A stretch of 15,136 nucleotides of DNA from NCBI GenBank assembly GCA_001412365.1, contig LKUE01000395.1:1-15136 (forward strand). The letters run 5' to 3'. Below are positions 8,016-14,883 of the stretch, in pieces; within the stretch, counting starts at the first letter, position 1; each line of letters begins with the position of its first letter. A program made the position numbers and the translations under genes. This DNA is from Desulfuromonas sp. SDB (lineage in GTDB: Bacteria; SDB-A). Under the pieces are notes generated by a model. It was not told where the DNA came from. It worked only from the letters and a program-made list of their open reading frames with translations, and made no database searches.

Positions 8016-8019
8016 TCCT
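8016..8019 (-). promoter_or_regulatory. Ribosome-binding site fixing a TTG start
   Basis: On the minus strand AGGA lies 6 nt upstream of the TTG at 8009-8007, inside the 15-nt gap after the glnS stop codon. The first in-frame ATG would remove most of the membrane half that contains the duplicated motif, so TTG is the credible start. Confidence 0.6.
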
Positions 8020-8024
8020 AATTA

Positions 8025-9689
8025 TTATTTGTTTTTAATTTTCAGCCATGTATCCTTAAGAGAAACAATTTTGTTAAAGATCAGCTTGTCCGGACTGGAA
8101 TCATAGTCAACACAGAAATAACCTTTCCTTAAAAATTGATATCTTTCTCCCCTGTTACTACTGCTTAAACTTGGCTCAACTTTACAGTTTTTTAGTATCT
8201 CCAGGCTATTCTCATTTACATCATCAAGAATATTGCCAGTATTTTTGCCGGGATGGGCAGTTTTAAACAGCCAGTTGTAAACTCTAATCTCAGCATTGAC
8301 CCCATGTTCAACAGAAACCCAATGCAGGGTTCCTTTAACTTTTCGGTTATCTGCAGTGGTTCCACCCTTGCTGGCGGGGTCATAAGTACATATTAATTCA
8401 ACAATCTGCCCGGAATCAGGATCTTTTACTACCTGTTGGCAGGTAATGTAATAGGCATGTTTCAGACGGACTTCCCTGCCCGGGGATAACCGAAAATATT
8501 TTCGGGGAGGATCCTGTTTAAAATCTTCCCGTTCGATGTACAACTCTCTGCTAAATGGAATTTCTCGGGTTCCGCAATTTAAATCTTCCGGATTGTTGAC
8601 TGCTTCCATCATTTCAACTTTTCCCTGAGGATAATTATCAATAATCACCTTAACCGGATTTAAAACCGCCATTACTCTAGGTGCAGTTAAATTCAGCTCC
8701 TCTCTCAGACTATGCTCCAGTAAGGCATAGTCAACCACACTGTCCCGTTTGGCTACTCCGATTCTCTTGCAAAAAGCATTTATGGATGAGGAAGTGAAAC
8801 CTCTCCTCCTCAATCCGGAAATTGTGGGCATCCGGGGATCATCCCAGCCATTTACATATTTTTTTTCCACCAGTTCTCTGAGTTTCCTCTTACTCAGTAC
8901 GGTATAAGTTAAATTCAGCCGGGCAAATTCTATTTGTCGGGAAGGAAAAATTTCCAATTGCTCAATAAACCAGTTGTACAGCGGACGGTGATCTTCAAAT
9001 TGCAAATCACAAAGGGAATGAGAAATCCTCTCAATGGAATCAGATTGTCCGTGGGTAAAATCATAAGTTGGATAAATGCACCATTTATCCCCGGTACGAG
9101 GATGTTTTTCAGTTAATATTCTATACATTACCGGATCCCTCATGTTGATATTAGGGGAAGACATATCAATCTTTGCCCTTAATACTTTTGATCCATCGGG
9201 ATAATTGCCCTTTTTCATTTGTTCAAACAATTCCAGATTTTCATCCACGGTTCGGTCCCGGTAAGGGCTGTTTTTGCCAGGTTCAGTTAAACTGCCTCGA
9301 TATTCACGGATTTGCTCTGCACTCAGATCACAAACATAAGCTTTCCCTTTTTTAATAAGTATCAATGCAAACTGATAAAGCTGATCAAAGTAATCAGAGG
9401 CAAAAAACAAATTGTTTCCCCAATCAGCTCCCAACCAGGCTACATCCCGTTTAATTGCCTCAATGTACTCAATTTCTTCTTTAATGGGATTGGTGTCATC
9501 AAATCTTAAATTAAACTGTCCACTGTATTTTTCCGCGATCCCGAAATTCAGACATATTGATTTTGCATGTCCAATATGCAGATAACCATTTGGTTCAGGA
9601 GGAAAACGGGTAATAATTTTCTGATATGTTTTATTTTCTAAATCCTGATCAATGATATCGGTAATGAAATTTTTATTATTACTTTCCAT
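8025..9689 (-). CDS. glnS: Glutaminyl-tRNA synthetase
   Basis: GlnRS ligates glutamine directly to tRNA(Gln). The protein has 554 residues, the same length I recall for E. coli GlnRS, and resembles it throughout. Class-I signatures are [12 protein letters not shown] (30-41, HIGH at 38-41) and VLSKR (264-268, the KMSKS loop). Residues that separate GlnRS from GluRS are kept: Asp64/Asp65 in RFDDTNP, Tyr209 in TYDF, and Cys227 in HSLC, the position at which GluRS has Arg. The two-part C-terminal anticodon-binding beta-barrel region (about 340-550) is complete. The start is set by GGGGAG at 9695-9700, 5 nt from ATG, downstream of a clear promoter. The gene leads a two-gene operon with the AspT-like transporter. 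It is close to gatDE, which makes the same product by another route. Confidence 0.97.
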   Translation of the reverse strand: MESNNKNFITDIIDQDLENKTYQKIITRFPPEPNGYLHIGHAKSICLNFGIAEKYSGQFNLRFDDTNPIKEEIEYIEAIKRDVAWLGADWGNNLFFASDYFDQLYQFALILIKKGKAYVCDLSAEQIREYRGSLTEPGKNSPYRDRTVDENLELFEQMKKGNYPDGSKVLRAKIDMSSPNINMRDPVMYRILTEKHPRTGDKWCIYPTYDFTHGQSDSIERISHSLCDLQFEDHRPLYNWFIEQLEIFPSRQIEFARLNLTYTVLSKRKLRELVEKKYVNGWDDPRMPTISGLRRRGFTSSSINAFCKRIGVAKRDSVVDYALLEHSLREELNLTAPRVMAVLNPVKVIIDNYPQGKVEMMEAVNNPEDLNCGTREIPFSRELYIEREDFKQDPPRKYFRLSPGREVRLKHAYYITCQQVVKDPDSGQIVELICTYDPASKGGTTADNRKVKGTLHWVSVEHGVNAEIRVYNWLFKTAHPGKNTGNILDDVNENSLEILKNCKVEPSLSSSNRGERYQFLRKGYFCVDYDSSPDKLIFNKIVSLKDTWLKIKNK

Positions 9690-9719
9690 ATCAACTCCCC
9701 ATTAAAAGTTTAGTCTTTG

Positions 9720-9748
9720 TTTATATATTAAATTTTCAGGTTATTCAA
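9720..9748 (-). promoter_or_regulatory. glnS promoter
   Basis: On the minus strand TTGAAT (9743-9748) and TATAAA (9720-9725) are separated by exactly 17 bp, giving a predicted start of transcription near 9713 and a leader of about 24 nt carrying GGGGAG. No T-box stem, specifier loop or leader terminator fits in this short leader, so tRNA-sensing attenuation is unlikely. Confidence 0.5.
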
Positions 9749-9765
9749 TTAAAATTATCAGTCTG

Positions 9766-9833
9766 TTTAAACTTCGATTAAATCAACCCTTAACAATTTT
9801 AAACTAAAAATAATTTTGGAAAAATTTTAAACT
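9766..9833. repeat. Three TTTAAACT direct repeats upstream of glnS
   Basis: TTTAAACT occurs at 9766-9773, 9798-9805 and 9826-9833, that is every 32 and 28 bp. The last two copies share the longer AATTTTAAACT. They lie just upstream of the glnS -35 box in the 200-bp gene-free gap between the Smr gene and glnS. Spacing near three helical turns would suit a DNA-binding protein or a phased UP-like region, but chance is credible in such AT-rich DNA. The rest of this gap shows only a short GGAATTAATTCC palindrome (9853-9864). Confidence 0.25.
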
Positions 9834-9889
9834 TCACTTCTGCTTATTTTGGGGAATTAATTCCTGGTTTGCAATGTAAACAGATATTA

Positions 9890-10156
9890 TCAACTATCCG
9901 GTTTCAATCTTACCAAAGTAGCCCCCCAGCCTCCAGAGTCAATGCCTCCTAAATGATAATGTTGAACCTCATCCAGTTTATCTAAAACTCCATGGACAAT
10001 ATTAGCTAAAGTTCCCCTGCCCTTACCGTGTATTATTCTCAAATTTAAGATGCCTTTTTTCCTGCATATCTTAATGTAATCTTCTACCAGCTCTTTTGCT
10101 TCACTGGGCTTAAAGGTATGAAGATCCAAAGTTCCATCAATGGGCAGGTCAATCAT
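9890..10156 (-). CDS. Stand-alone Smr-domain protein
   Basis: The 88-residue protein is almost entirely one Smr domain, the module also found at the C-terminus of MutS2. It shows Leu-Asp-Leu-His-Thr (10-14), the signature IIHGKGRG (41-48) and the closing GGWGAT (75-80). Smr domains bind or nick branched DNA or cleave RNA; which applies here cannot be read from sequence. The usual His-Gly of the first motif is His-Thr here. No coiled coil or MutS ATPase precedes it, so this is not a fragment of MutS2. Its ATG overlaps the stop codon of the upstream diguanylate cyclase (ATGA), with no separate Shine-Dalgarno, so translation is probably coupled. No GC-rich terminator follows it. Confidence 0.88.
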   Translation of the reverse strand: MIDLPIDGTLDLHTFKPSEAKELVEDYIKICRKKGILNLRIIHGKGRGTLANIVHGVLDKLDEVQHYHLGGIDSGGWGATLVRLKPDS

Positions 10157-11592
10157 TGTTTTTCAAGTGTTTGGAATTTTTCAGTATTATTTCTGCCTTT
10201 TTTCTTGGCTCGGTAAAGAGCCTGATCAGCGTTAGTTACTAAATCCGGCAAACTTTCAACATGTCCATCAGCACAGGCTACTCCCAAACTTACGGTAATA
10301 TTAAAAGATCCCTTACTCTTATCCTTCATCTCATAATTTTCAATTTGTACTCTAATTCTTTCTGCTAATTTATAAGCTCCGGATAATTCAGTTTTGGGCA
10401 TGAGAATGATAAATTCCTCTCCCCCATATCTGGCTAAAACATCAGATCTTCTGATCAGTTTCTTCATCAACCGGGAAACAACCTGTAAAACCTGATCACC
10501 GCAATCATGTCCATAATTATCATTTACTTGTTTAAAATGATCAATGTCCATTATTAATAATGATAATGGTTCCTGAAATCTCTTGCTTTTGAAAAATTCC
10601 TGTTCGGCTAAGGTGAAAAACAATCTGCGATTGTACAGACCAGTTAAATAATCGGTTATAGCCATTTGTTGTACTTGACCGAACAATCTGGCGTTTTCTA
10701 TGGATAATGATGACTGGTCGGTAATTTGCTTTAATAAATCTAAATCATCGTCAGTAAAATGTTCGGGGGAAGTATGATGGAGGGTAAAAATACCCAGCAC
10801 TATATTTCTTCTTATAATGGGCATGCAGATAGCTGATCTGATTTCCTTCTTGGATTTATTAATGCCGGAGACATTAACTGAATTATCATGTTTTTTAACG
10901 TCCAGCCATCGAATATCTTTTCGGGTGTCATTTACCAGTGCCGGTTCCTGACTTTTATAAACCCACCCCGCCAGTCCATAACTCATTATTTTTTTTAAAA
11001 TCTGGTTTTGAATATCCTGGGATACATATTGTTTGGAAAGCACTTGATGGGTAATATTTCCTTCTTGATCCAGCAGGAATATTGAACCTGAATAAGCAGA
11101 GGTTAAATCAACAGTTAATTCCACAATCTTATTTAAAACTTCATCAATATCTAAAGTGGAGTTTAAAATCCGGGTAACTGAATTGATCAAATCAGCCCGG
11201 TACAGTTTACTTTTCAAGTTTAGATTTATCTCAAGCATCTTAAACTGGTTGAGAATTTTAGCTTTCAATTCCTGTATGTACAGGGGATACTTTATCCAGT
11301 CATTGCATTTCAGCATCCATTGTTCAAAATCAGATAGGGAATAATTTAAAGGGAGAATTAAAATTAAGGGCAATAGTTTATAAATATATTTGCTTCTAAT
11401 TAAATCAATTAAGGATTGATCGTAATTTTCCACATTCAACATATCAATTATTATCAACTGTATATTTTTCTTTTTGATAATTTTCAATAATTCTTTGGGA
11501 TCAGAATTAAAACATATATTGAGCTGGGGCAAGGCAGTTATTAAATCCCGGTAGAGGATTTCTGATTCAGAAAAAAATAAAATGTTTCCCAT
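10153..11592 (-). CDS. Diguanylate cyclase with REC-like and GAF domains
   Basis: The 479-residue soluble protein probably makes cyclic di-GMP. Residues 1-115 resemble a response-regulator receiver: LIIID with Asp50 at the phosphoacceptor place and Lys101-Tyr-Pro near the usual Lys-Pro. However, the N-terminal acidic pair is replaced by Ser-Glu-Ser-Glu (8-11) and the switch Thr/Ser is not evident, so phosphorylation is doubtful. A GAF domain follows (about 145-302), then a short linker helix and a GGDEF domain (about 312-470). That domain has MDID (348-351), GGEEF (390-394) and an intact inhibitory site RxxD (Arg381...Asp384), five residues before GGEEF, so active and product-inhibited enzyme is expected. 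No EAL domain is present. It overlaps the downstream Smr gene by 4 nt. A possible promoter lies at 11606-11634. Confidence 0.92.
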   Translation of the reverse strand: MGNILFFSESEILYRDLITALPQLNICFNSDPKELLKIIKKKNIQLIIIDMLNVENYDQSLIDLIRSKYIYKLLPLILILPLNYSLSDFEQWMLKCNDWIKYPLYIQELKAKILNQFKMLEINLNLKSKLYRADLINSVTRILNSTLDIDEVLNKIVELTVDLTSAYSGSIFLLDQEGNITHQVLSKQYVSQDIQNQILKKIMSYGLAGWVYKSQEPALVNDTRKDIRWLDVKKHDNSVNVSGINKSKKEIRSAICMPIIRRNIVLGIFTLHHTSPEHFTDDDLDLLKQITDQSSLSIENARLFGQVQQMAITDYLTGLYNRRLFFTLAEQEFFKSKRFQEPLSLLIMDIDHFKQVNDNYGHDCGDQVLQVVSRLMKKLIRRSDVLARYGGEEFIILMPKTELSGAYKLAERIRVQIENYEMKDKSKGSFNITVSLGVACADGHVESLPDLVTNADQALYRAKKKGRNNTEKFQTLEKQ

Positions 11593-11605
11593 ATTTGCTC
11601 ATCTT

Positions 11606-11634
11606 ATACTAAAAACATATGCAACATATTTCAA
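11606..11634 (-). promoter_or_regulatory. Promoter of the diguanylate cyclase-smr operon
   Basis: On the minus strand TTGAAA (11629-11634) is followed after 17 bp by TAGTAT (11606-11611), close to the start codon at 11592. The leader would be only about 7-10 nt, too short for a normal ribosome-binding site, and none is obvious. Alternative -10 boxes (TATAAG at 11603-11608) have poorer spacing. Confidence 0.3.
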
Positions 11635-11657
11635 TAGCATTCTCCTCTCAACTTTCT

Positions 11658-11694
11658 TGACAATAACAGACAGTTATAGGAAAATGAATTGTCA
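11658..11694. repeat. Inverted repeat TGACAAT...ATTGTCA in a divergent promoter region
   Basis: TGACAAT at 11658-11664 and ATTGTCA at 11688-11694 form perfect 7-bp half-sites with 23 bp between them (30 bp centre to centre). The right arm contains the TTGTCA proposed as the -35 box of the NYN operon. The placement between two divergent operons suits an operator, but the half-sites are short and no regulator gene is adjacent. Confidence 0.3.
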
Positions 11695-11716
11695 TTTTTC
11701 TTTATCTATCTAATAT
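11689..11716 (+). promoter_or_regulatory. Possible promoter of the NYN-AIM24-YgiQ operon, giving a leaderless mRNA
   Basis: TTGTCA (11689-11694) and TAATAT (11711-11716) are 16 bp apart. The -10 box ends only 4 bases before the ATG at 11721, so transcription would begin at or next to the start codon. No Shine-Dalgarno-like sequence is seen upstream of that ATG, which agrees with leaderless translation. The -10 match is only 4/6. A perfect TTGACA at 11657-11662 has no well-placed -10 box. Confidence 0.25.
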
Positions 11717-11720
11717 TATT

Positions 11721-12176
11721 ATGATTTATTTAATTGTGGACGGCTATAATTTAATTGGTCAGCAGAATTCAGAAAATATCTGTGACCAAAACCTGAGGAC
11801 AAAAATAATTAATCAGGTAAAATCCTATGCCAGTTATTATCATTTCATGCCGGTAGTAGTTTTCGATGGTAAGGGAGTGACCTCCAATTTTCAAAAACTT
11901 CCCGGAGTAAATGTGATTTATACAAATCGAAACACTGAAGCAGATCAAACCATAATCAAATTAGTTGAAACCAACAAATCCCATCACTGTATAGTAGTTA
12001 CTAAAGACCATGATTTAGCCAAAAAATGCAGAAAACTGGGGGCGGAGGTAAAACCCAACTTAAACCTCAACATTTCCAATAAAAATAAACAGGAAATTAA
12101 ATCATCAAGATTAAGTGATAATGATGTTCATTATTGGTTAGATGAATTTGGTTTTCAGAACAAGGAGGTTTCATGA
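11721..12176 (+). CDS. NYN-domain (YacP-like) RNA-binding/nuclease protein
   Basis: The 151-residue protein has the PIN-like NYN fold of the YacP/Rae1 family. It opens with IVDGYNLIG (5-13), where Asp7 and Asn10 are at the usual acidic-site positions. Next come VVFDGKG (46-52), an acidic NTEADQTI (71-78) and VVTKDHDLA (92-100), supplying further acidic metal-ligand candidates (Glu73, Asp75, Asp96, Asp98). Bacillus Rae1 cuts mRNA in the ribosome, but stand-alone homologues vary, so only a ribonuclease-type role is proposed. The C-terminal 35 residues are polar and lysine-rich. It is the first gene of a three-gene operon and ends in a 4-nt ATGA overlap with the next gene. No ribosome-binding site precedes the ATG. 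Confidence 0.85.
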   Translation: MIYLIVDGYNLIGQQNSENICDQNLRTKIINQVKSYASYYHFMPVVVFDGKGVTSNFQKLPGVNVIYTNRNTEADQTIIKLVETNKSHHCIVVTKDHDLAKKCRKLGAEVKPNLNLNISNKNKQEIKSSRLSDNDVHYWLDEFGFQNKEVS

Positions 12177-12859
12177 AGTACGAGATTTTGTATCAACCAA
12201 GCTATTCGGTAGCTAAAATCACTCTGCAGGCGGATGAAAGCATTATGGCAGAATCCGGAGCGATGGTCAGCATGAGCAGCAACATTGAAATCAAGTCTGA
12301 AATGGGCGGGGGGAAAAAAGGTTTAGGCGGTTTCATGAAAGCAGCAGCCAGGGGGCTTGCCGGAGAAAGCTTTTTTGTCACCAGGTTTACCGCCAAAGAC
12401 AATCCCGGTGAAATAATTGTTGCTCCGGGAGGAGTAGGAGACATTCAGGTACTGGAATTGGAAAATCAGGAAATATTAGTGCAATCCGGTTCATATCTGG
12501 CTGCATCCCCGGAATTACAGGTAGATACTAAATTTACCGGAGGTAAAAGTTTCTTCTCCAAAGAAGGATTTTTTATGGTAAAAGTTTCCGGTACCGGCAA
12601 ATTATTTGTCTCCAGTTTTGGAGCAATTCATGAAGTTAATTTAGCTCCTGACGAAGAATACATTGTGGACAACGGACACATTGTGGCATTTGATGCAAAA
12701 ATCCCCTATACTTTGGAAAAAGCGGCTAAAGGTTTGTTTGCCTCCATGACCTCAGGGGAAGGCTTAGTGTGTAAGTATAAAGGACCCGGTAAAATATATC
12801 TACAAACCAGACAACTCCAGGGTTTGGCCAGTTTGTTGGCGCCTTTCTTCAAGAAATAG
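12173..12859 (+). CDS. TIGR00266/AIM24-family protein
   Basis: The 228-residue protein matches the TIGR00266 family, related to mitochondrial AIM24. It begins with MKYEILYQPSYSVAKITL and has the glycine/lysine-rich GGGKKGLGGFMKAAARG loop (about 45-61). After that come GESFF (64-68), a repeated beta-sandwich pattern, and a C-terminal GPGKIYLQTR segment (about 203-212). Members form a trimer-like beta-prism resembling tryptophan RNA-binding protein folds. Their biochemical role is not established. The gene has the strongest ribosome-binding site here, AGGAGG (12163-12168), inside the end of the NYN gene. The next gene starts immediately after its TAG stop, without a gap. Confidence 0.88.
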   Translation: MKYEILYQPSYSVAKITLQADESIMAESGAMVSMSSNIEIKSEMGGGKKGLGGFMKAAARGLAGESFFVTRFTAKDNPGEIIVAPGGVGDIQVLELENQEILVQSGSYLAASPELQVDTKFTGGKSFFSKEGFFMVKVSGTGKLFVSSFGAIHEVNLAPDEEYIVDNGHIVAFDAKIPYTLEKAAKGLFASMTSGEGLVCKYKGPGKIYLQTRQLQGLASLLAPFFKK

Positions 12860-14533
12860 ATGATTCTTCCTGCTTGTGCAGATGAAGTTGCCTACTACTA
12901 TAAAAACAACTTAGATATTCTTTTACTGACGGGTGATGCCTATGTGGATCACCCGTCATTCGGTATTTCCATCATTGCTCAATTGTTAAAGAAACAAGGC
13001 TATCGGGTAGCCATTGCAGCCCAGCCGACTAAATCCACTTTGAGAAATTATCCCCGCCCTAATTTACTGGTGGGGATTACTGCTGGCAACGTAGATTCAA
13101 TTTTATCTAATTATACTGCAAACCGCAAAATACGCAGTGATGACAAGTATTCTTCTGGGGGCAGTCCCGGTTTTAAAAACAACCGCAACCGACCGCCCCG
13201 GGCTACCATCGTCTATGCTAATTGGATTAAGGAAATTTTCAAGGGGATTCCGGTGGTGATTGGGGGAATTGAAGCTTCATTGAGAAGATTTGCCCATTAT
13301 GACTATTACAGCGATAAAATCAGAAAATCAATTCTTGCCGATAGCAAAGCTGACCTTTTAGTTTACGGGATGGGTGAATCTCAAATTTTGGAAATTGTAA
13401 AAAGAGTTGAACATCAGGGACCAGATTTCGACCGGAGTGGAATACCCGGAACCTGTTATCTCCAGTCTTCCCCCCAAGGCAAAATATTACCGTCCTATGA
13501 GGAAGTGGTAAATAATAAATCCGGATTGCCTCAAGCTTATAAAATAATTTCCCAACATTCTCACCCCGGTTACAGTTCGATATTATCTCAGCAGCAGGAT
13601 TCAAGATATATCATCTGTAATCCTCCTGCTCTCCCTGTGGATACAGTTAAACTGGATGAAATCTACGGGCTTCCTTATTCCCGTACAGTTCATTTTCTTT
13701 TTAAAAAAGTCCCCGCTTTTGAGATGATTGCCAATTCCATAACCTCTCATCGGGGATGTGTAGGTAATTGTTCATTTTGTTCAATAATTACCCATCAGGG
13801 AAGGATTATTTCCTCCCGCAGTGAAAGTTCAATTTTAGAGGAAGTTGATATAATTACAACTCTGGAATCTTTTCACGGACATATTACCGATGTAGGCGGT
13901 CCTTCTGCAGATATGTACGGAAGTTACTGTAATTTTAATTCTCAAATTGGATGTGGTTCCCGCAGATTTTGCCTTTACCCTAAACCTTGTTTGAATTTTA
14001 TAAATCAGCCTGATAAGTATTTTCAGCTTCTGGAAAAAATCTTAAGCCATCCCAAGGTGAAAAAAGTTAGCATTGGATCCGGATTAAGACTGGATCTAGC
14101 CCTCAGACATGATCAGTATTTAAAAAAGATTATAACCACTTATACCAGCGGTATGCTGAAAGTTGCACCTGAACATATTGCTCCCCAAGTTCTGGAAGTT
14201 ATGAGAAAATATCAGCCGGGAGAATTTGAAAAATTTTATACCAGATTTACAAAACTTAAAAAGGAATTCAAGCTTAGAATACAGCTGGTCCCGTATTTCA
14301 TCCTATCCCATCCCGGGGAAACTGAATCAGATCTGGAATTGCTTTCCCGCTATGTCAAGAAAAATCGCATTTTCTCCAAGGCAATTCAAGATTTTACTCC
14401 TTCTCCCCTCACCAGATCCACAGCAATTTATGCCAGCGGCATCAATCCGGATAATGGCCAGGAAATTTATGTGGCCAAAAAGGATAAAATTCGAAAAAGA
14501 AGAAGAACAAAAATACTAAATAAAAAACCTTAA
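12860..14533 (+). CDS. ygiQ: YgiQ-family radical SAM protein
   Basis: The family (UPF0313) is a B12-less-looking radical SAM group of unknown reaction. The 557-residue protein has the family N-terminal block LLTGDAYVDHPSFG (22-35) and GGIEASLRR (135-143). The radical SAM cluster motif HRGCVGNCSFC (297-307, Cys300/304/307) binds the SAM-cleaving 4Fe-4S cluster. A second conserved Cys set (357, 365, 371, 377, ending YPKPC) probably holds another cluster. The VAPEH (435-439) and ILSHPGET (481-488) motifs are also kept. The C-terminus stops shortly after the QDFTPSP block (510-516) with a basic tail, lacking about 35 or more residues that other members carry; no frameshifted continuation is seen. 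It follows the AIM24-type gene with zero spacing and shares its terminal TTAA with the opposite VOC gene. Confidence 0.92.
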   Translation: MILPACADEVAYYYKNNLDILLLTGDAYVDHPSFGISIIAQLLKKQGYRVAIAAQPTKSTLRNYPRPNLLVGITAGNVDSILSNYTANRKIRSDDKYSSGGSPGFKNNRNRPPRATIVYANWIKEIFKGIPVVIGGIEASLRRFAHYDYYSDKIRKSILADSKADLLVYGMGESQILEIVKRVEHQGPDFDRSGIPGTCYLQSSPQGKILPSYEEVVNNKSGLPQAYKIISQHSHPGYSSILSQQQDSRYIICNPPALPVDTVKLDEIYGLPYSRTVHFLFKKVPAFEMIANSITSHRGCVGNCSFCSIITHQGRIISSRSESSILEEVDIITTLESFHGHITDVGGPSADMYGSYCNFNSQIGCGSRRFCLYPKPCLNFINQPDKYFQLLEKILSHPKVKKVSIGSGLRLDLALRHDQYLKKIITTYTSGMLKVAPEHIAPQVLEVMRKYQPGEFEKFYTRFTKLKKEFKLRIQLVPYFILSHPGETESDLELLSRYVKKNRIFSKAIQDFTPSPLTRSTAIYASGINPDNGQEIYVAKKDKIRKRRRTKILNKKP

Positions 14534-14883
14534 TCCAAGAATTTCATCAATTCAAATGTGTTTCCTGCAGGATCTGACCCAAAGAAATGGTAAATATTGT
14601 ATTTTTCGTTCTTTTTAGGTTCAGTTATTGCAAATTTATGATCATTGAATTTGCGGTACCAGTCATCCACCTGATCAGTAACCCATGAAATCAAAATTCC
14701 CTCAGAATAAGTATCTTCACTTCCCGCCCGGCAGTAAGCAAGTCCAATTTGTTCATTCAACAAGTATATATTGCAATGTTCCTTCTTTTTCCACAGTTTC
14801 AATTGAAGTACTTGTTCTGCAAATTCTTCACATTGTTCAAATTCATCAACCCGGCAATATACAATCATCTTATCAATGGTCAT
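14530..14883 (-). CDS. Small VOC (glyoxalase/bleomycin-resistance fold) protein
   Basis: The protein has 117 residues from the ATG at 14883; a GTG at 14892 would add three. AGGTG lies about 6 nt upstream of the ATG, which favours it. Two beta-alpha-beta-beta-beta units are apparent: an IVYCRV strand followed by a helix and IGLAYCRAG, then ISWVTDQVDDWYRKF and the typical closing FFGSDPAGNTFELMKF (about 101-116), the FxDPxGNxxEL signature of the superfamily. It is a single VOC half-unit, so it probably dimerises. The usual metal-binding His/Glu set is not clearly present, so an enzymatic role such as lactoylglutathione lyase is not assigned. It overlaps the end of the upstream small membrane-protein gene by 11 nt. 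Confidence 0.8.
   Translation of the reverse strand: MTIDKMIVYCRVDEFEQCEEFAEQVLQLKLWKKKEHCNIYLLNEQIGLAYCRAGSEDTYSEGILISWVTDQVDDWYRKFNDHKFAITEPKKNEKYNIYHFFGSDPAGNTFELMKFLD

Noticed and set aside
9690-9889. tRNA gene or T-box riboswitch upstream of glnS
   Set aside because: No cloverleaf, CCA end, T-box sequence or antiterminator is visible, and the predicted leader is only about 24 nt.
9890-10156. Smr ORF as the remnant of a degraded mutS2
   Set aside because: The domain is complete, starts with its own ATG overlapping the previous stop, and no MutS-like sequence is found upstream in any frame.
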